Shown: positions 33,601 through 45,600 of the stretch, piece after piece
Layout of the letters: every line of letters begins with the position of its first letter
Numbering within the stretch: the first letter of the stretch is position 1
Notes under the pieces: model-generated
What the model was told of the DNA's origin: nothing
The model's input: the letters and a program-made list of their open reading frames with translations, nothing else
The model's database searches: none
NCBI RefSeq assembly: GCF_002775205.1
Contig: NC_036447.1
Span: forward strand, 28,270,245-28,334,244
Direction: 5' to 3'
DNA: 64,000 bases
Source of the DNA: Xiphophorus maculatus
Taxonomy: Eukaryota > Chordata > Actinopteri > Cyprinodontiformes > Poeciliidae
Translations under genes and position numbers: made by a program

Positions 33601-34130
33601 AACCAGGTGAGAGAATCCATTCGCAGGGACAACTAGTTTTACTAGTAACTGTGTACCATCAGCTACTAATAAAACTGAGAAACATAACGTGTTCTCTTAC
33701 CCCACTAAATACAGTAATGTGTAACTTAACTGTAAATGGTCAGGTATTGTCACCGGAATGTGACTTTCTCGCTTAGGAAAACCCTTTCAATGAATTTGAA
33801 ATGTTATTATAAAAACTTGACAAAGCCATTATTAGACTATCTTATTCATAAAAATGGTATCAAGACTTTTCATTTTAATTACAGACACTGACATGAATAC
33901 TTGCTTGCGAGGAATTGCCTATCCATTTTGAGCAAGTGACATTTTTTTGCAGGCCATCCATCAATTAGCAGTTTGAACCAATTGTTTCGAGAAATGCTCA
34001 ACATTTTTGTCCAAATGTTAAAATTCGTGCGAGAAATGTACCGAAGCGACGTAAAACAGAAACCAAAACTGTAAGGAGTTATCTCTTTCTGTCCCCCTCT
34101 CCCCCCATACTCACCCTCATTCCCTCCTAA

Positions 34131-34149
34131 CACACACACACACACACAC
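34131..34149. repeat. (CA)n microsatellite
   Basis: CA dinucleotides followed by a CT run and a second short CA run. Confidence 0.9.
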
Positions 34150-34178
34150 CCTCTCTCTCTAACACACACACTTACCAG

Positions 34179-34331
34179 CTCCTGGATGACTGACGGCGGA
34201 GGAGAGTGACAGGGAGGATGTTCGAGCGGCGGCAGCGGCGTGCTCTTTCGGTCCTGCCAGCGTCTCTGCCTGTGTGGACATTGGCTCCTAAATGACTTCC
34301 CTCCTGTTCAAAGGAACAACCAGGCTGAGAG
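34179..34331. other. Exon-like GC-rich island, strand ambiguous
   Basis: On the plus strand, ACTTACCAG ends a pyrimidine-rich tract and GAGAG before GTGAGG is a strong donor. It carries a short ORF starting MFERRQRRAL that stops within it. On the minus strand, GAGCTG before GTAAGTG is an equally strong donor at 34176. It looks like a 5' UTR exon. Splicing it in plus orientation to the axin1 acceptor at 39619 would make a leader without an extended reading frame. Confidence 0.35.
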
Positions 34332-36152
34332 GTGAGGTCACCATTTTCATGTGTTTTGCTTCAGGTATGTCGCGTATTTACAACCAGAGTGATGTTTAGC
34401 ATACCTGCGTACTCGCTCGTGCGCCTCTTCTGCTTCTTTAATTTTTTTTTTTATCGTTCATTTCATACAAACAGCGACTTAAATTTTTTTTTTTTTTTTT
34501 TACTAGCGGCGTTTGCTTCTGTCGCATCCGGGTAATTCGTGCAACAACTTATCAGTCCCTTTCGTCGCAAATCTTACACTTTCTCTAATTGATGTAATTG
34601 TAAGTTTAAATCGATAGGGGCGCTGTTGGGCACGTCTCTATTCCTATGATGCAAAATTAAAAAAATAAATAAATAAAACTGATCTCAGCAATAAAATCAG
34701 CTTAATTACTGCCTTTTATGATGGGCACTAATAAAACTTTAATATTTTTATATATTCTTATGTATTTTTTTTACTTGGTTGAGGTAATTCTCTTTCATCA
34801 TTCTCCTGCATAGCAAGAAAAATCTGCAATTTGATCTGGCAGATATCATATTTTCCCTCTCAAAACGAATCATATTTCATCCCATACAGTCAAAACATGT
34901 CAATACATACACATTGACATGCTTCTTACACATTACTGTATATGCCGAGTTTATGTGACTATCAAAGCCGATTTGTCTGTCGCCCCATTTTTCCTTATGC
35001 GGGATGATAAAAATTCTGCACTTTTATTTTGCATTTTTATAACTCAAAATATAATCTTTATTGAGGCATTGTTACCCAAGTCAAATAGTATAATTCTTGC
35101 ATTATTTATTTCTTTTATATTTATAAAACATCTGTGATGGAATGTCGACCAGCCTGGGGTGTATCCCACCTCTGACCCAATTAATGCTGGAGATATGCAC
35201 CACAGAAGACATATGGATATTTATAAAACATAAAAAAATGTTTTTAGATTTTTACTGTAGAACAGGTGAAACTAGCTGTGGTACAGGTATATGAATAACC
35301 AGTGGTGCATAATAACATTTTAACTGCCTTGTTGTAGCTCCTGCTGCCCATGTTGTGATTATGTAATGATATATTTCAAATAAATAACTGTAATTACATC
35401 TGAAACCATTGGAAATGTCAATATAATGATGGCTTAAATAAAAAGCTGGTCTAATTTTAATAATCTTGAAAATATTAAAATTCTCACACTGAGTAATTTG
35501 TTTAATGCTGCTTCGTATGATACAATATTACAAAGTCTGACTGAGTTTTATTTTCTCATTACATTTTTATTCTTTTATTAATGCACACTCAAATGAAGAT
35601 AAATATTTGTAATTATTTAAACACCGTATCATTGTTTTTATGCTATATTAAAAGAGCAGAGACGTTTGGTTAAAAAAAGACACCCCTTATTAAACAAAAC
35701 ACAAAAAGACAATTACTGTGTTGTGTATTTAGTCATCCAATTTGACCAATGCTAAATATACTTTTAATTTACTCAAAGAACTGCCTGGACATATTTAAAT
35801 ATAAGAAATGATTTTGGTTAATGTATCTAGTTTATTATTATTATTTTACAATTCACTTTATTTATAGAATGGGCAATACAAAACAAATGTAATCTCCAAG
35901 CATTTTTAAAAAAACAACAAATGTTCAGTAGAATTGTATTTAAGTCAAGACAGTAAAGACAGATTCATATTCAAAAGCAATTTAAAAACAGTGCAGCTGA
36001 ATCCAAATACCATAAAATACAGTCATATTTTTATTTTATTGTCTGACTTTTGTCAGACAATTCTAGTTGGTAAAATATCATCTATTGAGTAAAACCAACA
36101 GATTTATCATCCTAAGCCAGCATGGGGTGACAGTGGAGAGGAATAGCTTCAT
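34332..36152. other. AT-rich non-coding spacer
   Basis: Long runs of A and T with no gene, repeat end or notable motif that I can support. Confidence 0.5.
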
Positions 36153-36156
36153 TTAA

Positions 36157-36742
36157 AGTTGCAGCATGCAACTTTTATTAGGAAAATTATATTTTTTTAC
36201 ACATTTGTTAAAAGTGTCACTATGTTCTAACAGTTTGGTACAAGACAAACAATCTGTGACTAAATGAAGCTCCTCCATCTCCTCGCAGTGCTATTATTGC
36301 AATCTCCAGAAATCCACCTCTCCTGGTTAAAAACAACCAATCAGAGCCAGGAGGAGGTCTTAGCGCTGTTAGTCATGCTTGTGCACACGCTGCTAAATGT
36401 GCTAATGGCAGAGAAACCGCTTATTGTCAGCCGATGCTGGTGGCTATGCTAACTAGCTTAAGCATTCATGGCAGGTTCTACTGTCAGGAATCACTGACAG
36501 TAGAACCTGTTGGAGGGTGTGAGTAGTGCACACTCAAGATTGATTGACAGCTTTAAGACCCTCCTCTTGGTTCTGATTGGCTTTTTCTTACCGAGTAGTG
36601 TATTTCTGCAGTTAGCGCTGGGAGATGACAGTGAAGTTTGACTTTTTTCACAGAATATGTCTCATACTATATAATATAGCCACAGTTTGAAGAGATATGT
36701 AAAAGATTATTTTTTTTTAAATAAATGTTGCATATGGCAGCT
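36157..36742 (+). mobile_element. Family A element, second full-length copy
   Basis: The tips AGTTGCAGCATGCAAC and GTTGCATATGGCAGCT are imperfect inverted repeats directly flanked by TTAA (36153-36156 and 36743-36746). The shared interior includes CCAATCAGAGCCAGGAGGAGGTCTTAGCGCTGTTA. A perfect 16-bp hairpin with a 6-base loop lies at 36472-36509, absent from the other copies. Confidence 0.7.
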
Positions 36743-37199
36743 TTAAAATATTTGAGTAGAGCAAACTTTAAATACATAGCTTTTTTTCTTTTAAGTCAAT
36801 GGATTCTTAAGGTTTACCTGTGGAGAGCGTCAACAATTGCCTGCTTAAAAATTATCCAGTCAGTAGCGTTTTTTTTAACAAGATTATGTAAGCCGATGGT
36901 TGCTATAGCATAATATTTCTGAATGAAAGTGTAAAGAAAAGTACAATTACAATAAAATATATTTGCTTTTTAACTTTATTTAGATTTTTTTAAATGCACA
37001 TTTTACGGGATATATATGCTGTATAGCAAATATCCCTTATATGCCGTAATTAAGGGATAGACATATCTGTGCAATTGAGTTACATTAGCACAATAAAGAA
37101 GGGAATTTCTTGCTCTGTATGTGTGTTTTACAGTTACAAAACTCAGTTTTAAGTCATTACTTTTACTTTAAAAAATCATAATAAAAGAGTTGCTAGTGT

Positions 37200-37461
37200 T
37201 TGTAGGTTCAGTTCTTGACATCGCTCGGCTTCCTGCAGTCCCTGTGAACGTACTTCACAGTTGGCGTGCTCGCACGTACTCCGTCCCTCTCTGTATTATT
37301 GCTCTGAAACTAACCACCATGGGGAGTTGAGGGCAAGGCGACGGGATATTTTTGTTAATTCTTTACTAACTGAAATCGATCCATATGCCGCGTTTTGGAG
37401 CACCGTGTTCACGCCAGTATCCCCAATGCAGCGGACCACGGGGAACGGGCTTTCAGAGACG
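37200..37461 (+). promoter_or_regulatory. axin1: axin1 proximal promoter and non-coding exon 1
   Basis: The sequence becomes CpG-richer and ends in a strong splice donor (GAGACG before GTAAGAC) at 37461. The next acceptor on this strand with axin1 coding sequence is at 39619, so this is the likely 5' UTR exon. The CpG-rich character continues into the intron to about 37960, including a (CTG)n-like stretch at 37548-37585. Transcription start not determined. Confidence 0.55.
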
Positions 37462-39618
37462 GTAAGACGGACACTTTTAGGGGGAAAACACGGGACGTTA
37501 ACGCACCTAGCTTCGGAAGCTAACAAACTAGCTAAGAAGCGAAGCTAGCTGCTGCTGCCTCTGCCGCTGCTGCTGCAGCTGCTGGAGTGGAAAGTGTGCT
37601 GCCGCTTTCTTGTTTCTTTTGCTGTTCCATCAGCCGGTTTATGTCGGCCGTATTCATTAGGAAAGTTGGTGTTGCTTTCGCAGGAGTTTTCTCTTAAGCG
37701 TATAAATTACGCCTGTGTTGAAAGTGTTGTTGCATGCAGGCCCGTCTTGTGTGGCTGTGGAGTTTGTTGCTGTACCCATCCCCCAACCGTCTTTTGCAGG
37801 CCAACATGAATGAGATTCTCACTTCAAAGCTCTGGCATCGCTGGTGGCATTGCTACGAGGCTAACTAGCTGTCTTAGCTTCTTAACACTAGTTGATTGTT
37901 CGAGAAATGACGTTTAACTTTCCGAAGAGTGAGCTACGCCGGCTCTTAGCGCTGCTCGGCGAGTTTAATGGTAAACACACAGCAAGAACTTAGCAGTAAA
38001 CCTCTGCTTTGAAATTTGCATACACTGTTCTCGGTTGTATTTGGTCCCTGGGGAGCTTTGCTTTCAAGTCGCAGAACTTATAGTTGCTGGCTAGCTTATG
38101 GGACGAATTAGCCGAGCAAAAGTTTAGTACTTTAGCTGCTGTTTTGCATTCAGTCTCATTTTGAGTGTTAGTTTTTTTTCTACTCTATAACTAGGTCCGG
38201 TAAGATTTTGGAAAGATTTGTCCGCCACTAGAAATGGTTGTATTTGATGGAGCACTACAAGCGTCTGTTGGCATTTTTTTTCTTCCAGTTGTATGGCAAA
38301 TTGTACCCTCTCGTTTGAAGAGCAATAAAATAACTTATAAATTCTGTCAAAGTTCATATGTGCAGATGAAATAGGACAGCTGAAATGTTCAAGTCAGTTT
38401 TTGTCAAATAATTAGCTTGCAATAGTCATTTCATTAAGTCAAGGTAGAATGTAATAGTTTGTGGAATGTAATATGAAACAAAAAGACATTTGACTTCATC
38501 ATTAACATGATGGTAAAAAAAAGAACAGGTTGGTTATGTTCTGAATATGCTCAACCTGCAATATAGCATCGAAAATTCTCAAAACCACTATGGCACATAG
38601 AAAAGGTTGCTTTTAAGGGGATGATGCAGAGTCGGTTTCGAAATCACAAATCAAGTGGATCACAAGCAGCAGCCGAAGCACCTGTGGGTTCAAAATTCAA
38701 AATTGTGTTTTATGTTCTGCAGTTTACTTTAAAATAAAAGCAAAGTGGTGACCCTTTATTAAATAGTCAAATAAAATTGGCATCATTACATAAGTTGTTT
38801 TCATTATTGCTGGGAAACATTTAGCTTTCGGCTGTCTCTTGGCATGCAGTGCAACCAGAGATGCCATCATATATTTTATACATTACGTTATGCAAGTCAT
38901 ATGTGATGTTTGGAGATAGCTTACTACGTACAGATAAAACCAGAAATCGGTAAAAGCCTGATCGGTGCATCTGTATTTAAAACCTAAGAGTTTTGTGTAT
39001 TAACATCAATCAGTTTACAGGTTAGACTCAAATCAGACTATTTGTCACTATTTGCTGTTTGGAAACTGGCACGATACTGCTTTTGTATCAAATTTATTGA
39101 GTGTGTTACATGTTTTTAAAAGCGATATAAACCTGGCAGAGAAGCCATGTTTTCTTTTTACATGACAACCAAATTTTACTGGGGTCAAAAGGAGCTTGAG
39201 TTGGTGTACTTTGAAAGTTACAGACTATTTTGTCGCTTTTCAGATTAATCTTACACACTTTCAGGATAGTAAAGTATGTTTCCATCAGATTTGAAAGTTT
39301 TTATTTTGTAGATGGAAAGAAGAGGGGAAAAAAGAAATAGTATACTGCGAATGAAAATCTGTGTCTTTTGTCTCATTTTGGGGATTGGAAATGAATCCAA
39401 CCTGCTCTAGCTAATAAAAAGTCTTTTCTACAATGGCCCTGCCAGGTTGTAAAATAATAAATCCAGCAGCTGTGTGATCTCTGTTAGTAACGTCTCTAAC
39501 GCAGGCGGTCTGACTCATGTGGGCTGTGATAGATCAGTTAGTCATTTCTATATTTTTACAAGTTTGCGTTTGTTGTGCCGAGTCATTCTGCTAAAGTTGT
39601 CTCCGTTTTCCTTCCCAG
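37462..39618 (+). other. axin1 intron 1
   Basis: The first 500 bases are CpG-rich, the remainder AT-rich. A remnant of a dispersed transposon ends near 38970 (GCCTGATCGGTGCATCTGTA). The acceptor reads TTTTCCTTCCCAG. Confidence 0.6.
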
Positions 39619-39688
39619 GGTGAATTGTTTTCCAGCAAACTCACTGCTACAGAGGAAGGTCTGACCTCCTTCTTCTGCAACCAGAGAC

Positions 39689-42600
39689 ATGAGCGTTGTC
39701 AGAGATTTACATGGGGTCGGGTACAGGGGCGGCGGAGGCGTCGTGGCTTCTCTGAACGGCCCCGCGCACTTCACCGAAGATGCCCCCCGGCCTCCTGTTC
39801 CCGGCGAGGAGGGCACTGATCTGGACCCGCCGGTCCAGTCAGGCAACAGCCGTCCAGGCAGCCTGTCCCAAACCCAGGGATATCCCTCTTCTAAAATGGG
39901 AGACCCGTTGAGTCACGCGCCCTCCTCCTCGTCGTCCGCAACCCCCCGCCGGCCCGACCTGGACCTGGGCTACGAGCCGGAGGGCTCGGCGTCTCCGACT
40001 CCGCCGTACCTGAAGTGGGCCGAGTCGCTTCACTCGCTCCTGGATGACCAGGATGGCACCAACCTGTTCCGGAGCTTCCTGTGTCAGGAAGGGTGCGAAG
40101 ACCTGGTCGACTTCTGGTTCGCGTGCTCGGGCTTCCGGCAGACCAGCCAGGACAAGAGGGCCAAGTTGGCCAAGGTCATCTACAGGAAGTACATAGTGGA
40201 CGGGAGTGGCATCGTCTCCAGGACGATCAAAGCGGCCACGAAGAGCTTCATCAGAGACTGCGTGGGAAAGCCACATCTAGACCCTGCCATGTTTGAACAG
40301 GTGATTAAAACGCTGCATGCATTGTGGGTATTATTATAGAAAATTAAAGGGATGGTGTAATGTGAAATCAACTTTTTTGAGCTTTACATCATCTTACAAT
40401 GTTATTCCCTAAATAAAAACATGTCTGGAGTATCACAAGCAACAACTTTAATTTGTTCAGTCTTTGCACTGAACAAAGTGCAAAGACTGAAGTAAAACAG
40501 CCACTGAGAAATGAATAATAAAGAAACTGTCAAAAGCAATAGGTAAAAAAAAACTGCAACAAACTTTGTTTCAAATTGTTCAGAAAGTGCATATAGGAAT
40601 TCTAAATATAATGTAAAATAAATGATAAAGCACGACTTTGCTCACAGCACAAAACATAGAGTTAAACTGAATAGATCTGCCCTTCTGGATTTGGCACATT
40701 GTCACTGATACTCCATCTAGATTTTTTTTCCAATATCTGAACCGACATAGATATTAATATCGGATCGATGTATCTCTAGGGGAGGGTCCCCCTCGCTTCA
40801 GGCTTCTGGGGTCCTGTGTGTGTGTGTGTCAGTACAGTTTCCCTCCTCTCATTGGTCAGCTTTGTTCTGCACTTTCTAAACAAACTCGAGGATAAAGTGT
40901 CTGGTTCAGTGACTAATTAGGTGGGGTGTGCAACTGTTTAGAAATTTTGGAAGACCACTCTGTGCAAATTTTATCGCTTTGACAAAAGTGCAGTGCATGA
41001 GGAGGGACAAAAAATTACAATTTGTTTGAAATTGCTACTGAATTTACTTTATGAAGCCAGTCAGATTTCTGTGCTACATTTCATTCTGAACAAATGAGAA
41101 TCTGGACCCATGTATGATTGGTGAATTTGTCTTTACTTTAACTTCAATCTGACCATATTTATTTACGTACAACATGCTGAACACGTTAGCTTAGAGTTAT
41201 AAGAGTTTTTATGATATGTGTTGACATTTTATAGTGTACATACATTTCTTCTGCTTTAATTTAACCTTATTTTAGGTTTAAGCATCCAATAAAAACCTTT
41301 ATTCTGGATTTTTTTAAAATCCAGAATAAAGCAGTATTAATTTTTTCTTTATTTTTAGATTAATTGTAAAATTAATTGACAGATTAACTATAAAGAAACT
41401 ATTTTAGACTAATCCCATATAAAAAAAGACATGCAGGTATAAACTAAGTATTAGCACATCTCAGTATGCTAGCAAGTATTGTACTAAATATATAATCTCT
41501 AGTGCTTGCATTCACAAAATAGAAATACATTAATGTCTTGTATTGTTCCTGTTCAACCAAATCTGTGTTTTCTGTCACACAGATTTGTCAGAAAACACAA
41601 ATCTGTGTTTCAGTGGGAAACCGAAAGTTTTGCAAACTCACGATTTACACACATAACGGATGAAGTTACTGTTAGCGGCTTTAAAGCTAATTCAGATAAT
41701 CAAATATTTCCGCACAAAGTTTTCATCCCTCTTCATAACCTTAGTATCATTCCAGTCAAGCTCAGCCTATCTACAAAGGATGGAAATCACCTGAAGGGAC
41801 TCTGGTTTGATGTCGGCCTCTGTTAAATATGATCTTATCTCTGGATTGTTTTGGTCACAAGTTAAAGTGTTGGAGTTGTGCTTGAATTACCAACCCTGTT
41901 GCTTACCTGTACAGCTGTGTACAAGGCCGGGACTTTCAGCACCAAAAAATGTCTGCTGCTTTTCTGTCTCATTAGGTTTCACAGACAGACTAGGTCTCTG
42001 TAGTTTGGTTTAAGTAAATAATCCAAAAACTGCCTTAGTGGTACACCAAGTTGTTTCTTGCCATTATTAGGTGTTGCACATGTTTTGTTTTTAAAGAGCC
42101 AGTATTATGTAAAATCAATTCTTCTGATCTTTACATCATGTTATAATGTTGTTCCATAATCAAAAACATACTTGGAGTGTTGCCTCGATTCTTTCATGCA
42201 TGTTTGAGAAACCCTTTAGTTTCCATGTGCAAAACATCTTGGTGGACCTAGCTCCGCCTCCAAAGACAAAGCTCCTCTGAGCTGCAGTTTCCAAGCTTCC
42301 ACCTCACACAGCACTCCTCCTCTGCAACTCCCTCACTCAGCTCCTTCAGACTAGCCAGCAGCAATTAGCAAACACCTGGTAGAACTATGCATATGGTAAG
42401 CTCATTATAGGAGCTACTTCTTTCTGCAATGCTGGTAAAAACATTAAAGGGTTAATAGAGGAGCCATGTTAATAGAGGAGACACTCTGCCTTCAGGAGGC
42501 CTGTCTGACCTGAAGGCGGAGTGTCAGACAGAGCAGGAGCTACTTAAAGAGACAGAGGCCCAATTTCAAGGGATTGTATTACAAAGTAAAATTTCTTTGA

Positions 42601-45600
42601 AGTCATATTTGACAGAATTTTATAAAAACTGAAGGTAACATAGTTACATGTCTGTGTTATAAAATGACACTATGTGCCTGGAAAATATACAATGCCTGCC
42701 CTTTAAGACACTAAAACGAGCAAAAATCAAATGTACTTCAGCTTTCTTTCTTTTACTACATATGTGTGTAAAATAGCAACGGCTTGCTTGTCATCAATGA
42801 TGCAACCTTTTATAGGGAGATTGCTTTCAGATGAAAGCAAAGCAGGACTCTGTGAAGCTTTCGTTATGACTCGCTTGTCAAACGTTCTATTCTTGTCTTG
42901 ACAATTTTGTACACACCATTACAGCCGAGGGATTAGTTTGAATGAAGCCTTTGGAAATCATGTTTGTAAAAACAACGAGCCATTGAACAAACAGTGGGAG
43001 AACTCGGATTTCAGACTGTGGAATATTTAGACTATTTTTCCTTTGTATTGATTAAACACTATACAATATTATAATTATTGTTATTGACTAAAATGTCATC
43101 CAGCCTCGCTTCTAAAACTATGTGAGTTTTACTTCACCGTTGTTTTCCCGTTTTCACTAATCGAGTAGTAAAAACAATTGGCACACCTGCAGATGTTTTT
43201 TTTATTACTAAAGCTTATTTTATACAATATAAAAAATTCATACAAAATGCAAGTAAACAAATAATTCAATTCCTTTTTATTAAATACAAACGTAATAAAT
43301 GTTTTAGTCTGTGTTCCCCAGTTATCAATTAATCGATTACTAAATTAGTGGACAATAATCAATTAATGATGATTAATGCAAATTCATTGTGTAAGACTTA
43401 TACTAAAAAAACAAAACAAGCAAAGACAAAACAGTACAGAGAGATGAATCGTTCTGTAGCTATTTATTATATGACAAGTTTTTTATTTTTTTATTTTAGC
43501 TCCATGGGGAGACTAACAAGTTATTTTGAAAACCATCAGAAGGACGTTGTCGTGACACTCTGCTAGAAACAGACTGCGTAACAGTTTCATTTAATTTTCC
43601 GTTCTGTGTGACCACACTGACTTATCCTTTCTCTGGGATCTCAGTAATTGGGTACTGAACTGAAAATGAATAAAAATAAGCCAATATACAAGAAAGACGA
43701 GATGATTAATAATCAAAACCTTTTAAGTCACTTAGAGAAAACTCGTATTTCTACAGTAAAATATACCAAAATGTGAGATGAGTCACAACTTTTGATTTGT
43801 ATTATAAATCTTTTTATTACATAAACATCCTGAAACATTGTTTTGTTTTCCCTAATCACAGACACAATTGTGAACAAATTCAAGTTTTGTTTGTGTTTAG
43901 ACAGCTGGATCGTGATTCGTGTAAGCAACTTTGAAAGACTGGACTGATTTTAAACAGTACAATATCAGTCATGATCTTGAATAAAAAAAAAAAACAAACA
44001 ACAACCTTCTGTTCCAGGCTCAGACAGAGATCCAGGCCATGATGGAGGAGAACACCTACCCTCTGTTCCTTAAATCTGACCTTTACCTGGAGTACACCCG
44101 GACGGGAGGAGAGAGCCCCAAGCCCAATCCCAGCGATCAGAGTCCCTCATCGGGCCTGGCCAAGCCGCCGCCCGGCTATCTGCCGACTCTAGCTGAGGAT
44201 GTGGAGTGGAGGTGAGACAAACTGTTCATCACTGTTCAAATCTTCAGCATTTGGCTTTTGTCGTCAGGTTCTTTGAAAGTGCATATTCCAAAACAATGCA
44301 CGATTTGTAAAATCTCCTGCTGTTTCTGAAAAGTGTGGCGTTCGCATTTATGTGTCTCCCCCACTGTGCCAAGGCACTACTTTAGAAACTTGACCCGTCC
44401 AATAATGGTCGTTGATGCTGATGGAGACTTTTTTTACTTTGTAATCGGGGTAAAATTATTACAGACATAAAGTTCTCACAATGGAAAATATTAAGGACAA
44501 TACAAAGTATACATTTTTTTATAATCAAGCTTTTGTAATAAGTAGAACATTGTACATCCAGACTTTTACTGCTCCCAAATGAGCTCTTATCTAATTTATT
44601 TAACTTTGCTAAATAAAGCAAGTGTTTGATACAAGCATTTCATATCAGTCGATATCCATAATTATTGATTAGTTTTTTGTTTTAAATATCTGAAATTCTG
44701 CCAAACTGGTGATGAGACATTTCCTGTTTCATTTCTCTCCACGCCGTTGTTTTTTTATTTTCAAGCAGTTCAGGCAAAACCTGAAACTATTGGTGCACAA
44801 GGTGCTCAACAGGTTGTTGCTAGGTAACCAAAGAGGGAGTTAGTTGATGCCACCAACCCAGCTTAGCTCCTCTTGAGAGGTTGAGCGGCTAAGCCTTTTT
44901 CTGCCTACATCTCCCAGAATGCTGTTTTGTTCTGGATCGGAGTTCAGTGAAATGATTGAACATTCTATCAGATGTATTATCTATTGATATTGATCACATG
45001 TATATTGCAATATATGTTATTGATTTATTGTCCAACCCTAGGCTCCATCCAGAAAAACAAACGGTCCAAACCTCCATATCAGTTTCAACTCTGCTGTGTG
45101 ACAGAGGGATTATATCTTACTAACTACTATGAATACTTTAAAACTTGAAATATTCACTACAAGTATCTCATTTAAGTAAAGACAGAAACATATATAACAA
45201 ATAAATACATTTTAACTCATGCCTTCAATCTGTTGCTGTGCTTTTATCTTCATTTGACACACCTGCTGTAAGTGCTGCAGTTTGTTTTCCACACAACTTA
45301 CCGACTGTTACTTAATGCCTTGCAATGTAGCCACTATGATTAGTTGGCACATGTAACGTTAGCCAAAATAAATCGCCCTCTGCATCTGTAACTTGACAGA
45401 TTACCACACATTTATGTAAACATTTTGGCGACATTTTGAAAATGGACATAAACAATGCCTGTTGGCAACTATGGATGAGTTTCCATTTTTTGGCTAAAAA
45501 TAACACTTAGGTGCTGTGGTGGCGCAGGGGGTTAGCATGCCCCACGTTTGGAGGCCTTGGTCGACGCGGACGTTGCGGGTTCGACTCCCGGTCACGGCTA

